From Phialocephala subalpina (lineage: Eukaryota > Ascomycota > Leotiomycetes > Helotiales > Mollisiaceae), in NCBI GenBank assembly GCA_900073065.1, contig FJOG01000002.1, positions 3,202,160-3,266,159 of the forward strand: a stretch of 64,000 bases of DNA, given 5' to 3'. The translations under genes and the position numbers were made by a program. Positions 42,971-55,116 of this stretch are shown here, in pieces; position 1 is the first letter of the stretch, and each line of letters starts with the position of its first letter. The notes under the pieces are model-generated. The model saw only the letters and a list, made by a program, of their open reading frames with translations. It was not told the DNA's origin and made no database searches.

Positions 42971-44438
42971 TCAGTCGTGCTCCCAACCACCTATTCTCCC
43001 AGCATGTCCAATCATACTCGTACTTCTCCCATGCTTCGAGCCATCATCCCACTGCTCCCTCTTCTCTCCATGTTCCAAATCAGTGACTCTCACCGAATAG
43101 GAGACTTCCTTCAAAATGGCATCTTGTGGCTCTCGAACGGCCAAGATCCCATCCTCGCTCCCAGTATCGATATCCTTCCTCGAGTTGTGCCCTTCACCCA
43201 ACTTGCTGAAGCGTTGCGTACTGACGTAGGAGGGAGGTTGTTTGCTGTTCCCGTATATTTTGAGGACGTAAGAGCTATTCTTCAAAGTTTGGGTGCCGAG
43301 AGATGGGAATGCTTTGATGAAGAGGGGTCGGAGGAGGGGGATGGAGCTGGCGATTGCGACGAGGGTGCTTTCGACACTGTAGAAAGAAGATGAATTAGTG
43401 ACATATTCGAATTTTGCTGTAAAAATGGCTTGAAGAACTTACATCACCCAAGTGAATAATGGAACAGTATTGTCTAATTTTCCTGTTAGTAGACGTCCAA
43501 GTCAGGGGGCTTTTCAAGCTCACAGGTGTAATCTGCTCGATGTGCCAACACTCGAAGATAGACAATCTTCATGATGACTCCTACAAAAGCGCTGCCAAAA
43601 TTAATATCTATTTCTTTATGGCATTATGATTTTGCTTACAGAAAGCTCAGACTGAGCAAGAATGATAGGCCAATTTTCGTCTTCAGGTTCATCTTCAGAG
43701 TCCACAGCATCGTCGTAGGCAGAAACGTCAAGAATAAATCTGTTGCCCCATTCCATCCCGAGTGAGCATATCCAATATACTGCCATAATCAGCAAGTCTC
43801 TGCTGCCCAGAATATTCTACTCACCGTCTGTACATCTTCTGGCCAGCAATACGTCTTGATGCTGAAATCCCACAGAGCTCGAACATCACTGCACTGCACA
43901 TAAAGTGTGACAACAACAACACCATTGCTGATCAACTGAGCCCAGAACAGCGCCCAGAGGGACCATCGTCGAGGCTTTGTAATACCGAAGAGCTTCAACA
44001 TCAAGATGATGAAGGAAAGGCGTCCAAAGGTTGAACCCATCACTCCGAAGGATTGTCCTATGGCATTGAATTCCAATGCCTTCGTAGCTTCTGCAGTTGG
44101 GATATCGACATAATGGCGTCCCCAGCCATAATGATATTGGACTGAAATCATTGATGCCATTCCGGTGATGACACACTAATTCACAATTAACAATAGAGGT
44201 AGTACTGGCAGATGTCTACTTACAACAGAGATGACGACGAGTATCTCACTCAGGCCGAATTGGCGAGTTACAAACTTCTGTGTATAACATCTTGCGCCAA
44301 CGATGAGTATTGCAATTGCATCGAGTGTCCATATTACCCCAAGAGCTGATCCACCTATGATAGGTCAGTGATGAATTTATTGCTCGATCTTGGAGTCCGC
44401 TGGCCTTTGTTGACATCTGGAACAGTTGACTCGCTCAT
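42971..44438 (-). CDS. SAT4-type rhodopsin-fold integral membrane protein
   Basis: Seven exons: 44438-44405, 44354-44224, 44175-43825, 43779-43640, 43591-43524, 43473-43443, 43376-42971. They close to 386 aa. About seven membrane helices can be seen: ALGVIWTLDAIAILIVGARCY, LSEILVVISVCVITGMASM, SFIILMLKLFGI, LWALFWAQLISNGVVVVTLY, ATDLFLTFLPTTMLW, IGLSFLLSLSFLAFVGVIM and VESTLVAIASSIPLLRPLF. Typical anchors are HYGWGRHYVDI and CSDVRALWDF. The tail is hydrophilic. Family members are abundant in ascomycetes and mostly of unknown function; some sit in secondary-metabolite clusters. The first junction needs a GC-AG intron (44355-44404) with a weak donor, so exon 1 is the least certain part. Acceptor 43592 was preferred because it keeps the conserved helix in frame. 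Confidence 0.82.
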
Positions 44439-45603
44439 CTTGGTACTGGTGGTCAGTGCGAAATATAGTCAATCCGCGAAGTCATTCTCGGATTGACATT
44501 CATTCCGCTTGCACAAAAGCAATGAAGTGGAGATATACCCGTTGAAGTACTGCAGCCCACATCGCGTTGTGCTTAAAGATGCCGCTGCAGGTTCCTCTCT
44601 GTACGGCAGTGATGGAATAGTCCACCACACGCTCAGGCTAACTTGCAACCTCTACGAACGTGTACCTGCCAGGGACTGGTGGCGGAGAAACAGAATTTGT
44701 TCCTGGCTAAAGGTGTGTAAGGTTTCGTGGTTCGATGTGTTGGGAAGGTGCCTCGAACGGGCTCCCTGCATAAGCGATAATACATACCCGCGCTGACGGA
44801 CCTGCAGAGGCAAGGATAAATATTGCCATCTCATCAGATAAGGGAACCAACAACCGGACGACCCTTGGCAAGAACTGCTGTCAAAATGCACGCTCTACTG
44901 TAGATCTGTTTCCCTTGTCGGAGCACATCATGTCTCCTGATCTTCCCTTCCCATTCTGAAGCATTTCAACATGACGAATTCGCACACTCTCTTGTTGGTA
45001 GCTGGAGAATAAAAAGATACGCCAAACGAGTGTGAAGAAAGTTAGTGATGCAACAGGCAAAGTTGGAGCAAGATCGCGCTGAGCGTCGCAAATAATGACG
45101 AGGCTCCGGAAGTTTTGTACTCCAACTTGACAACTTGTGAGGTCGTCACACTTGGAAGCGATCGACAATCCAAACGCATATCATTGAACCTTTTTTCGCC
45201 ATCCGTGCGTGCAGGCTCGCATTTCGCACATTCCCCAGTTCTGTCCTTGTACCGATATCAGCCACACACAGTTTCTGACCAGGATGGTCGGTCAATCATC
45301 TTGCCTCTCCCGGCCCGATCTGAGACCAGTCCTCGGGAATAAAGCCTGTATTCTATTATTTTTGCATCGTGCAAGCGACGGTTGAGGGTCTGCTTCTATA
45401 CTGTGGAAAGGTTCGCCAAGCGACGCAGGCAGTAGCATGTGGTTGTTGTCTTTGAACCCTCTTAGGACAAGGAGCGAGGGGTGACTGCCTACCTTGTGAC
45501 GGTGTTTAACCTCGGAAGGTACGAGGATGTCAGAAATTTTCAAGGAGGATGAAGCTTCAAAGGATGAAACATGTACTGGATCTTGACAGGTTCCCGTAGA
45601 TCG
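44439..45603. other. 1.16-kb interval without a supported gene
   Basis: Short frames on both strands with no recognisable domain. Confidence 0.4.
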
Positions 45604-47917
45604 TTACATTGAAGTGAACTGCCCTTCGTGTTCAGGCGAGTGCTTCCGCCTCTTGAGCAGATTGCCATTGACAGAGGATGCAACATTTGATTGAAGTGCT
45701 CTTTTCTTGTGCATAGGCAATGAATCAGGGATGGCTCGTGCGGAGTGGCAGATACCATTGCTATTTACCGCTCCATTGGTAGAGCAGGATCTTGACTCCG
45801 AGCCTAAGGCTGCTTCATCAAGGAGCCAGAATTTCGAGACTTGATATGCCCATTCTTGCTCCTCAAGCATGTGTCCTTCCCGTAGATATAAACGGTGATG
45901 GCGAGACTCTTGAGGGCTGGCTGCAAGATTTTGGAGCAGCCAGAGATTGATCCTATCCCGCTTGGTCGTGTAAATGCGTGAAGGCCCTAGTATATCCCTC
46001 CAAATGTGAAGAAGATGCTCCATTCTGTCTTGCATTTCTCTTGCATCATCTTGAGACTCCGGTCCAAAGGGCAGCATCGATGAGAAGCCAAGCATCTCGT
46101 CCACAGAATCGACATCAAACCCTTGAAGCCAGCAAGATCTTCGTGCATCCTCGACATTTGAGAGTAGTGTTCGTTGTTTTTCAAGCACCATCTTTTCACC
46201 TCTCAGGACGTCCTTGTGCGCAGTTAGGCTTGACGATTTGTCAACACTACCAGATATTGCATTCAGAAATCGCCTGTCAGCCTCTGTGACAATTGTTGAT
46301 CTTCGAAGCCGGAGGTATTCTAGTAAGTTCTTAGGACTATTTTGAAGATCGGTATGAACTAGCAATCCTGCATATTTATCCGTGAGGTGGCTCGTAAGCT
46401 CTCTGGATAACAAAGGCGGGTTCCCGTCTTCGGCGGTACTTAATTTGATCGTTTCGTCCCGTTTGACAAGCTGCCGCTTCTGAGTCTCCTGCTCTGGGTT
46501 ATGGTCGCAAGCTACACCGGCGTCTACCACAGTCTCCAGCCACTCTCCTGGTAAGGCTCCATGGCATAAGACTAGATGATGTCGAAACTTATCTGGGACT
46601 AGGAATCGAAGGTCACAATTGCCGAGTTTGAAATTATGTGAGCTTTCGAGGTGCTTGGTCCTGGTTGTGAAATCAATGTCCGATAGCACGCCCGGACCTC
46701 TTCTCGGAAACTGTGTACCACAATAGCCACAAGTGTCTTCAGGTGCGACAAGACTGCGACTGCGGTATGTAGCGTGCCAGCCAATAATATTAGAGCAAGA
46801 CCAAGACGTGAGGTACGGGTGGAAGATCCAGAGGTGCGCTTCTAGTAACGATTTCTCTTCGCACTTTCGAGGGCAGTAAAAGCAGGAGAACGGTAATGCT
46901 TGTTCGTGTTGTCGGCAAAGATTAGCGACCGGCCAACACTTGATTCATTCCCCTTCTGACCTTAATTCGCTAGGGCTGCAAAAGGAATGTGGAGAATCTC
47001 CACAGCATACACATTGGAATCTGCGGACCTGGACTGAGTTTTGTTGTCCTACGAAGCCTGCGACCGGGTGATAAAGCGCCGTAGGTAGATTGTACTGAGG
47101 TACTGGAGACGGCCGACGGCGACCGCTGCCATGTACCCTCGGGACCTTGAAACATATCTCACCCTGTGATGGAGATCCATTGTGGCTGCTCTGAGATATG
47201 TTGTCCGTCCCTGAGAATCGAGGCTTCGACCGAGTGATACCCAAGACTCGATGCGGGAGAGCTGGCTCGAGATTTCGCTCAGATCGTGGGGAGAAATATT
47301 CCCAGTAGTGGTCGGCGCAGGTGTGAGCCAGTGCTCTAGACGCTCAATGGCTTCAACGGTGACTTTGGCGGCATTGTCAACCTTCAGCAGAAGAGCATCG
47401 GATTGACGAGATTGTTGGATATCGAAATTTCTGCCAATTTTCAGTAATTTTAATAGGAGATAGGAGGATCAAGCGTACCTTCCAAGCGCTGATAGACTTA
47501 ACGCGATGCTATGTTGGTGAGTGGTCAATTGCTCATGAATGTCTTTAAGAGTGTCGTTCTTGACTGCAACCATAAACTTCTTGAAGTACCTTTTCGATCG
47601 CGATTCCGAAGAAATCGCATTCGATTTGGCAATCTCTAACCATCTATCCACATCTTGATTGCAATCTCGAAGTTGGCATGTAAGAGTAACTGCAGTATCG
47701 CCGTTGACCTCGCCGGAGTGTTTGAGATTTGACACGAGAGCTTCGACATCCCGCAAGGTCTGATTGAGATTGCTGATGACTGCCAAAAATCGATCAATTG
47801 TTCGAGAGGCTTGATGAAAATTGTCGAAGAAGCTGTATAATTTACAAAGTCCGCTAGGGATTGTCCAGCCAGACTAGCGATGCCAGCGACGCTGGAAGCA
47901 ACAGCAAGGACCTCCAT
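45604..47917 (-). pseudogene. Fungal N-terminal-domain / zinc-finger protein, probably damaged
   Basis: It starts MEVLAVASSVAGIASLAGQSLADFV, the opening of the fungal N-terminal domain seen in many ascomycete zinc-finger and NLR-like proteins. Helices follow (ASRTIDRFLAVISNLNQTLRDVEALV, DVDRWLEIAKS, LTTHQHSIALSLSALGR), then an intron (~47432-47478). A Cys-rich part comes next (RRFQCVCCGDSPHSFC, FSCFYCPRKCEEKSLLEAHLWIFH, CGYCGTQF...HLESSH), and a 330-residue C-terminal region to 45604. Two problems are visible: around 47840-47846 the first helix passes to the next only with a one-base frame change, and an in-frame TGA lies at 46945-46947 between the two Cys-rich parts. Alternatively there are two separate genes, or undetected introns. 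The C-terminal piece alone is open for 361 codons. Confidence 0.55.
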
Positions 47918-48653
47918 CACGATTACAGGAATCACAAATTCGGTCGCATGCTCGTACGTAAAACATAAAGAATTCTGGAGGCTGGATAATTTTGAATATA
48001 ATTCTCCAATATTTTGGCAACTGTGGGTGAGGACATGGGTCATATCGAACGAGGGCAAGAACGTCGGGCCGCATATGCAAGTCTGAGGCTCGCGATAGCT
48101 GATAGCCAATCCTTACACGAGGGAGCCTGACAATATGCCCCTTGAGGCTGTGGTCAAGTGATAATTGATCAGATCATGCAATAATTATGTGTGTTGAAGG
48201 CAAAAGGAACTCTTTGGGGATCGCGGATGGTGCTGTCCATGAGCCGTCCCTTGACATGCGGGGTTACGACCCTTCGCTGTAAATCTTGGCTCCATACCTT
48301 GGCCTAGTCTTAAACAATTTTCCGTGGAATTGATCATTAGGTTTCATTCCAGCGGGCCGGCTCGCAAGGCATGGGCTTTTTGCTGAGCTTACTTGAATGC
48401 TGAATGTCCCATGAATCCCGGGACAGCCTGGGGACGCATCAATCTTGTCGTAACCTGATGACCGTGGCGAAGCATTTCAAGCAATAGCTCACATTTTGGT
48501 TAAAACCAGAGGATGTAGTAAAAGTATGTAATTGGTATCCCTCCTTCCTACGAGTACCACCCGCAACCGAACAGCTGCAAAAATTCTACTGCACCAGCAA
48601 ATGCACCATATTTCCCCATCCAAACAATTTGTACAAGCCCAACCCAGCACTAC
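47918..48653. other. Intergenic, no gene seen
   Basis: About 740 bp. Promoter of the damaged gene and 3' end of the next one. No recognisable element. Confidence 0.45.
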
Positions 48654-50629
48654 TCACTCAATACTCATCTTCATCAGCCCATCATTAGTATCCACCATCC
48701 CCTGGAAACCAACTCTCTTCGGTCCCCCATTGGTAGCCACCACCTTCCCCGCTTCCCCATTACTTGGCGGACGACTACCCCACGGCGTGAGATCGCGTTG
48801 CATGGGACTTTGCATAACGGGACTGTTATGTACACTCATGCCTGGACTGACTGCTCTCCGCTTGAAGCTCGTAGGGTCGAAATCATCGTCTCGGCGACGC
48901 TTGTTGTTTACCTTTCTTGTGATCTCTGCTGCTGTGGGACCGGATGATAGTTGCGGTGTAGAGGATCTTGAGGGTGAGGAGGGTTGGTTATCGGAGGTGT
49001 TGGATTGTGAGGTCGTTGGGAAGAGAGGTGGTGTGGACACGGAGGGAGAGTCGAGATTTAGATCAATATCGCTGATACCGGATGAGGAACCCCGAGGCAT
49101 GAATGGTGGCGGAGGTGTTCGGTTGCTTTCGTCCTTGAATGTTTCCCAGAATTCTTTGCCTTTGGAATTCCGCATGGCGTGCTGCTTGAATGAGCTCGAT
49201 AGACCTGATCCCACATCTGACATCATCTCGTCTTCTGGTATGCCCTCCAATGAATCTTGTGTAGGCCCTAGGCTTGGGGAAGAATGCTGGGTCGTGCTTG
49301 TAGATATGGGTATGTGCCGTGGTTCGATGTCCATATCTGCCTCTCGTGTCTGGCGTACAACTTCTGCTTCTCGACGAACTTCGGTCTCGACAGGTGCGCT
49401 CTCTTCCGCCAGTGCTGCTCGAATACGTGCGAATCCTTTGGTTTTGGGCTATAGAATGTCAGCAGAGGTGAGAACACAACCCGCAGATCACATACCAACA
49501 TATTACCCCTCCTAGTCACTGGCCTCCGAACCACGCCAGCACGACCTGGTGTGATAGGCATACCGTCGACGCTTTCCAATGTAGACTTTAGTGTACCATC
49601 ATCACTCTCGCTCCCAGAAATATGCAGTTGGTTCGCCGCCCAGCTTATGCTCTCGCGCCTGGCTTGTTGACTCTCCGCTTGCTCTCTGCCAAAGTATCCG
49701 TTCATTTCCGTGCCGCGCATGGCCGGAGGAGATTTCGAAGGACTGACCATCGAGTTACCGCTTCCACTGCTCGAACTCTTCCTCTTCCCATGTCGCAGAC
49801 GTTGTCGTTGGAAATTCATCAAACTGCTGACGGCTGGTGATTGCCCCACGAAACCTGGACTACCCTGAAGACCTCCAAAAGCACCTGCTAGCTTGTTTAC
49901 TTGTGGAGTCGTAAGTATGGAATCATCGATATCGTCTGCATCCATCAAATCGTCGTCGTCCGAGGAACTGCCTGATGATTCAGAACCCATCATGTTCACG
50001 CTCCCCAAAGAGCTAGACACCGTCATACGCTCCGCATTCGCCATAGTCGACCACAAAGAACTAGAAGCGTTGTTCATAGACTCAGAGTTGCTGGAGAAGT
50101 GCAAACCATTCTTCCTGTTTGGTATATTCATTGCGCGGCCCGTTATGGTTGGTGATGAATCGGGCGAGGATTGTTCTGCCAATGTCGAATGATGCAGATT
50201 CGTCGCCGCTCGCGAAAAGTCTAAACCTCGAGACCGCCGTGGCAGGACACTAGATGGAGAGCCATATGTCTGCGAATGGTCTAGCTTTGGGGATAAGGGA
50301 ATGCGACTATATGCTGATGATGTGTTTGGTGACATGAGGTCTCGTGCCGGCATCTGGAGTGAGAGACCACGCGGGAAGGCTGGGCGTCGTGGAGTGGTCG
50401 GACTTGTCTCGAGCGCAGAATCGTCCTTCGATTTCCTCTTCTCGGGCTCTCGAAACTTTGGAGATGGCGACAACGTTGGAGGTCCTCCATCGGATAATGA
50501 TCGAGCCTTCGAAGGAGACCGTGAAGCTGCCCGTCGCCGAGGTATCCCTCCGTCATCATCCATCATCTCATCCCCATCCCTCACCTGCATCTCAGGATGC
50601 AGGCTGTCACTCAATTGACTCCGCAACAT
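48654..50629 (-). CDS. Large, mostly disordered fungal protein of unknown function
   Basis: Two exons (50629-49496, 49448-48654), 47-bp intron, 642 aa. Very rich in S, P, T, D and R with many SP/TP sites (TPRRPAFPRG, PLSPKLD, SPSKSPP), so a likely substrate of proline-directed kinases. Acidic stretches (SSSDDDDLMDADDIDDS) alternate with basic ones (RQRLRHGKRKSSSS). One short ordered block crosses the intron: RRGNMLPKTKGFARIRAALAEESAPVETEVRREAEVVRQ. The end is PKRVGFQGMVDTNDG. I do not recognise it with certainty; nuclear regulation is plausible from composition. Two starts close to 50629 are possible. Confidence 0.72.
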
Positions 50630-51077
50630 TATATCGACAGGTATTCGGTGGTATTACTCGAGATCGAGGGTATTTGGAACGAGGCTGACGATTCTTTGGT
50701 GTTTCGTGTCAGGTTCGAGTCGGCTTCCTCGGGTCTGCCATGGCTCAGATGATAATCTGAAGGTTCAGCATTGGGGAATATAAAGGCTAAGTATAATCAG
50801 GAAAAGCTGGACGACTACTGAGCTCATTCGCTCAATTCTCTGTCGGAGTAAGACGTCAAGAGTGAGGTTTACATCTCCGTCACACAAGGCCGGCTCATGC
50901 CGCATAGGGCACAGACCAATTTCTGGGTAAACGAATGCCCTAAGGCCCCCTTTTTCCCCCTCTGCTAGGCGAAGCCACTCAATCTTCACTTGTCAGAACT
51001 CCAAGAATATAAGAGACAAACACAAAATTCTTTTTGTGTTATCGAGCGTCTAGAGTAAATTCTATTTCTCTCTCTTC
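50630..51077. other. Intergenic, promoter of the disordered-protein gene
   Basis: About 450 bp between two minus-strand genes. No element recognised beyond pyrimidine-rich patches. Confidence 0.4.
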
Positions 51078-52211
51078 CTATTCAGCTATCCTCTTAAAAT
51101 ACCATTCCCTCCCAATTACACCAATGATGGTTTTCAGCAGTTTCCGATTGACACCCATCTCATCAATCTTCGCCTTCTCCTCAACCTCCACATCGTTACA
51201 CAACCAAGCGACGAAATCTTGGGTCGCGCTCTTATTCCTCTCCTTTCCCATCTCCCCCAAATAGTCCCACCCCTGCTCCAGTCTCATCTCACCCACACTC
51301 GCCTCGGCAAAAGCCTTCGCCTTTATCCTCGCATCCGCAAACATCATCTTCTGATCTTTCGCCAAGCTATCTGTGTTACTGACTCTGTGTAGAGGTCCCT
51401 TTGTCTTGAACCAGAATCGTGGCCCTGCTCCAAGCGGGTGAGCTACTTTCCAAACAATCCCCTCTCCAATCCCACTGATACCGAACGTTTTCGCAAACGG
51501 ACATTCCCTCTCCACATCCAGTGTCAAATTCATCATTTTCAGCCTACCCTCATCTTCATTCTTGATATCCAACTCTTCATGGTAGAAGCCAGCTCGAGCA
51601 ATGTTGTAGAATCCATGTTCTTCGTTGTGGATATTGGTGTATTTTTCATTGGGGACCCAGCTGTTGTTGATATTCGCTCCGAGGATGACAAACATTTTCC
51701 TAGGTAGATCTGCTAATGCCACGGATTTCTGGATCATAGGACCGCACCATTCGCCTGCTATGATGATTGGCCATTCCTTCTCTATTGAGCCCTTGCCATT
51801 CAGCTCTCTGTATCGAGCAGCATATTCATCTCGGAGTTTCAAAATCTGTTGTGTCTTGGGGAGAACGTGCTTCGCGCAATCATAGTTGTCGCATTCCATG
51901 TCGAGACTAAGTCGGTTCCGAGATTGAAGTCGGATCTCATCGTTGTGGTAGATGACCAAGTCGGCGTGGGTTCCGTGCAACTTGACGGTCCCCGTCAATT
52001 GGATGGTGGTCGGTTTCTCCTCGGAAGGGGGAAGTCGATTCTTGATGTAGTATTTGTAGTTTTCTATGAATTCGTCGAGTTTGCCGATCTTAGGGAAGAG
52101 TGTGCTTGGTCGCTCTTCTGGTTTGGGTGTGGTTTCTGTTTCGTCTTCGAGTGCGAGTATAGATATGTTGGGAAGTGTTGTGAGCTCCGGCGTGGGCGTT
52201 ATATCGCCCAT
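51078..52211 (-). CDS. RNA ligase-domain protein (T4 Rnl2/REL-like nucleotidyltransferase)
   Basis: Single exon, 377 aa from MGDITPTPEL. The same frame is open for another 144 codons upstream, but that part looks like untranslated leader. Ligase motif I with the AMP-accepting Lys is VKLHGTHADLVI (Lys at about residue 77). Later motifs are IIIAGEWCGPMI, GFYNIARAGFY, EGIVWKVAH in the motif IV position and FWFKTKG in motif V. The family seals or edits RNA through a ligase-AMP intermediate. No extra domain is present, only a short acidic N-terminus. The natural substrate in filamentous fungi is not known to me. Motif set complete, so probably active. Confidence 0.85.
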   Translation of the reverse strand: MGDITPTPELTTLPNISILALEDETETTPKPEERPSTLFPKIGKLDEFIENYKYYIKNRLPPSEEKPTTIQLTGTVKLHGTHADLVIYHNDEIRLQSRNRLSLDMECDNYDCAKHVLPKTQQILKLRDEYAARYRELNGKGSIEKEWPIIIAGEWCGPMIQKSVALADLPRKMFVILGANINNSWVPNEKYTNIHNEEHGFYNIARAGFYHEELDIKNEDEGRLKMMNLTLDVERECPFAKTFGISGIGEGIVWKVAHPLGAGPRFWFKTKGPLHRVSNTDSLAKDQKMMFADARIKAKAFAEASVGEMRLEQGWDYLGEMGKERNKSATQDFVAWLCNDVEVEEKAKIDEMGVNRKLLKTIIGVIGREWYFKRIAE

Positions 52212-52931
52212 CTTGCTCAATATTTTGACGTCCCTGTGGAACGTTGAAATATACAAATTAAGTAAGTGCTCGAAGCATACAAGAATATCAAGCAAGTTTC
52301 GAAGGCAATACCAAGTCGGAATTCTTGAAGGTCTTTCCGTACTCGTGCAAGCAACAGAACGGCAGTGCAAACCGTACAAAAGATATTGTAGGAATAATAT
52401 TGAATGCAGAAATAAAGAAAGCAAGTTGGAAAGAGCAATATATGAACCTTCAGCAAATGAGTCAGGCCCAGAGATTCGAGCCTTCCTCGTTTGAGGCGGT
52501 GTTGGAGTCAGCCTCACCAGCGCCAACCAAGCGAGAAGGAGCGAGGCGGTGCAACCGTTATTAATTGACCAATGGTCACTCTTTGAATTCCAGGCACGCA
52601 ATGAAGCACCAAAAAATTGAATTGGAAGTTCGTTTGTGTGCATTTAAATGCGGAGCCGGTCCCAGACTTCTGAGATGAGTCACTTGCCGACGACCCCTTT
52701 TATGCGATGGAGGACGATCACGTGACTATCCATCCAATTCGGGTCCTTTGTGGCCTTTGAGTATCCAGATGGACGATAATTCGGCTGTCACTTTTTTCGG
52801 GGTAGATCCAACTGGTGGTATTTCCTTTTCGACATCGAGCCATTTGTCGAACTCTCGACACTACTTGTACCCCGCCATTACCCTGCCAAATTTGAATGCA
52901 AGAGAGCTGCTTCCAGGAAGAGGTCCCTTCT
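52212..52931. other. Intergenic, promoter of the RNA ligase gene
   Basis: 720 bp without a supported gene. The left part belongs to the leader or promoter of the RNA ligase gene. Confidence 0.45.
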
Positions 52932-55116
52932 TCACACTTTCTTGTCGCTCACCAACTCTTCACCTTTACCCACCTCAGAATCATCAATACCAGCCGCACC
53001 CGGACCCTCCATTCCCGTGCCCTCACCAACAAGCACCCTCACCTCATCCGTACTATGTTCTCTAACCTTCGTGAACGCCACATAGAACGTTGTCAGAACA
53101 CTTCCGATCAAGATCGCCCAAGTACTGATATACATGCTCTTATAAGAGATCTTGACACCATCAAGACGCCAGACGACTGCGGCAGCTGCAGACTGTATTG
53201 ATTTATACCACCCAGAGTAATGTGAGAGAGTTGCGGAGTTATTGGAGAGCGAGCCCATGAGCCAGTAGGCGTATGCTTGGAAGCAGCCGTCGTAGAATGC
53301 ATAGAAAATGTAGAGGGCGAGGTAAGGGAAGTATCGTGCTGACTCGGTTCTATTGAAGGTTAGTGGATTCCTGATGGCGACAATCAAGGAGAGCGGCACT
53401 CACACATCAATTAAAGGCTCTGGGCTAACACCTCTCTTTGCATCTTTTACGAATACCCAGCCCCCACCCCAGATTGAAAGTGTAGCAATAAGCAGATATA
53501 CTATGCCGGCTTTGGCGCGCATAGCTCGTCCGAGGTGTTTCGATTTGAAGGGGAAGTCGAGGAATGTGCCCATAGCCCAGACGCCGACCATGTTGAAAAA
53601 GTTCGACCAAAGCCCGTTGAAGGATCTAGTTCGAAGAGTGAAGTTGGGCACGTTGAAATCATTTGTTTCTATTGCATTTGGGATCAGCCTGAAATCCGCT
53701 ATATCTTCGACACTAAAAAATTGGACATGTTTCAGAGAGGAGGGAAAGGGCCGGGGGGGCACTCACGGTACGTATAAAACCCTGTTCATCAAGATCTCGG
53801 AGTTAGTTAACTTCTTTGTGTGTTTCGAAAGCAAATATGCATGTCTTGAGAGTGCATATGGAGCAATGCACTCCCAAGACACCACGAAAGAGGTAATAAC
53901 CCTCCAAGAAATTGACACTTACAATTGCTTGCAGCAAAGAAAGGAAACAAGGTAACGATCCACCAATTCTTTTCAAGAACATGGTACATGCCCTTGATCT
54001 CAGATCTATCACAAGAATATCAGCAAGGCTAAATGATAGCTGATAGTCCTACACACCTCCATGTCGGCATTGGTGGCAGAACGACTTGACTTCCATCTGT
54101 GCGAATCACCTTATCCGAGGGTATCAGGAGGAGAGGAATGCAGCAGCCGCAAAGCATGATGACGATGAACGCTATATAAGAGCCATCGTTCAAGTTGCCA
54201 GCTTTCGAGTTCCAATTCAAACAAATGGGGATGATCGAACCAATGACGCCTCCCATTTGGAAGATCGTCCAGAAAACAGAGAATGAACGTCCTTTCATGT
54301 CCTCGGTAGGGTAGCACATTGTCACAGCACCTTGAGCTGTCCACAACTGTGGAACGGTCAGTCTTGAAACTCTAACCCCACTTCAGGTGGACGATGACCT
54401 ACCATTGCAGCTGACAGACCCTCCAAGCATCCTGCCATCACCACCCTACCATCTAATTAGCACTGTAAAAAGTCAAGACTTAGGAGAGGGCTCCGGGGCT
54501 GGGAGCTGTCTTAGAGCTGAGACAAAGAGCAAACGGATATGATCCGTTGGCGTGCAGGCTCCTGAAACAGCTCCCAGCTCCGTAGCCCCCATACAAAAAA
54601 ACAGCAAATTAGTATGGAAATAAGACGTACCATGGAGTAGCCCTGTCCCCAATCTTTGCTGTAGTAAAGTATGCAGAAGCCAAGCATGCGTATCCAAATC
54701 CTCCGAACATAAGGCAGACCTTGATTCCGACACGATTGTAGATTGTTCCTCCGAAGAATGCAAGAGCTGCGAAGGCTGGGAGCATATCAGCATAGGTCTT
54801 CCACTTAATCGAGAGCAGAACATACTTGAATACACAGCTACATTGGCATTGGTGGATTGGGTTGTGTTAAGCAAACCACCGCCTCCTGCACCACCCAAAG
54901 CTGATGACATGCCGCTATAAATTGTGGTGAGTAACCTCCTCAATGTCCGGTCGAGAAGACTTACACTGTGCAGAATGCAATCAAGCCAACCATTACCACC
55001 TGAGCCATAGCGGATCTGTATTTGGGTATCCGAAGCCCCTTGACGTAGTAGTCTGTATTTGGCTTTCCTCCATGATGGATGTTCTGCTCCTCGTCGGACA
55101 TCGCTGCATCTGCCAT
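52932..55116 (-). CDS. UNC93-like MFS membrane protein
   Basis: Nine exons: 55116-54965, 54914-54826, 54775-54631, 54445-54403, 54346-54057, 54005-53923, 53781-53767, 53668-53404, 53349-52932. They close to 499 aa. The order matches fungal UNC93-like transporters: IPKYRSAMAQVVMVGLIAFC, GMSSALGGAGGGG, AALAFFGGTIYNRVG, VVMAGCLEGLSAAM, LWTAQGAVTMCYPTEDMKGRSF, FWTIFQMGGVIGS, WWIVTLFPFFAASNW, FYTYQTNDFN, RSFNGLWSNFFNMVG and YFPYLALYIFYAFYDG. About 11-12 helices. One exon is only 15 nt (53767-53781) and is needed to read WFYTYQ. The 185-bp third intron holds an inverted repeat. Substrate unknown. Confidence 0.9.
54486..54590. repeat. 24-bp inverted repeat (MITE-like) inside an intron
   Basis: GAGGGCTCCGGGGCTGGGAG... 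at 54486-54509 pairs with 54567-54590, 21 of 24 positions by eye, enclosing ~57 bp. It lies wholly in the third intron of the UNC93-like gene, which is about 135 bp longer than its neighbours. It may be a small non-autonomous element; a target duplication was not clear. Confidence 0.6.

Noticed and set aside
42977..43393. 138-codon plus-strand frame
   Set aside because: Antisense to the last exon of the SAT4 gene, which has conserved helix text.
44509..45168. Short frames on both strands in the 44.4-45.6 kb gap
   Set aside because: No recognisable domain and no consistent splicing.
48532..49515. 327-codon plus-strand frame
   Set aside because: Antisense to the Ser/Pro-rich second exon of the disordered protein; such biased DNA leaves the opposite strand open.
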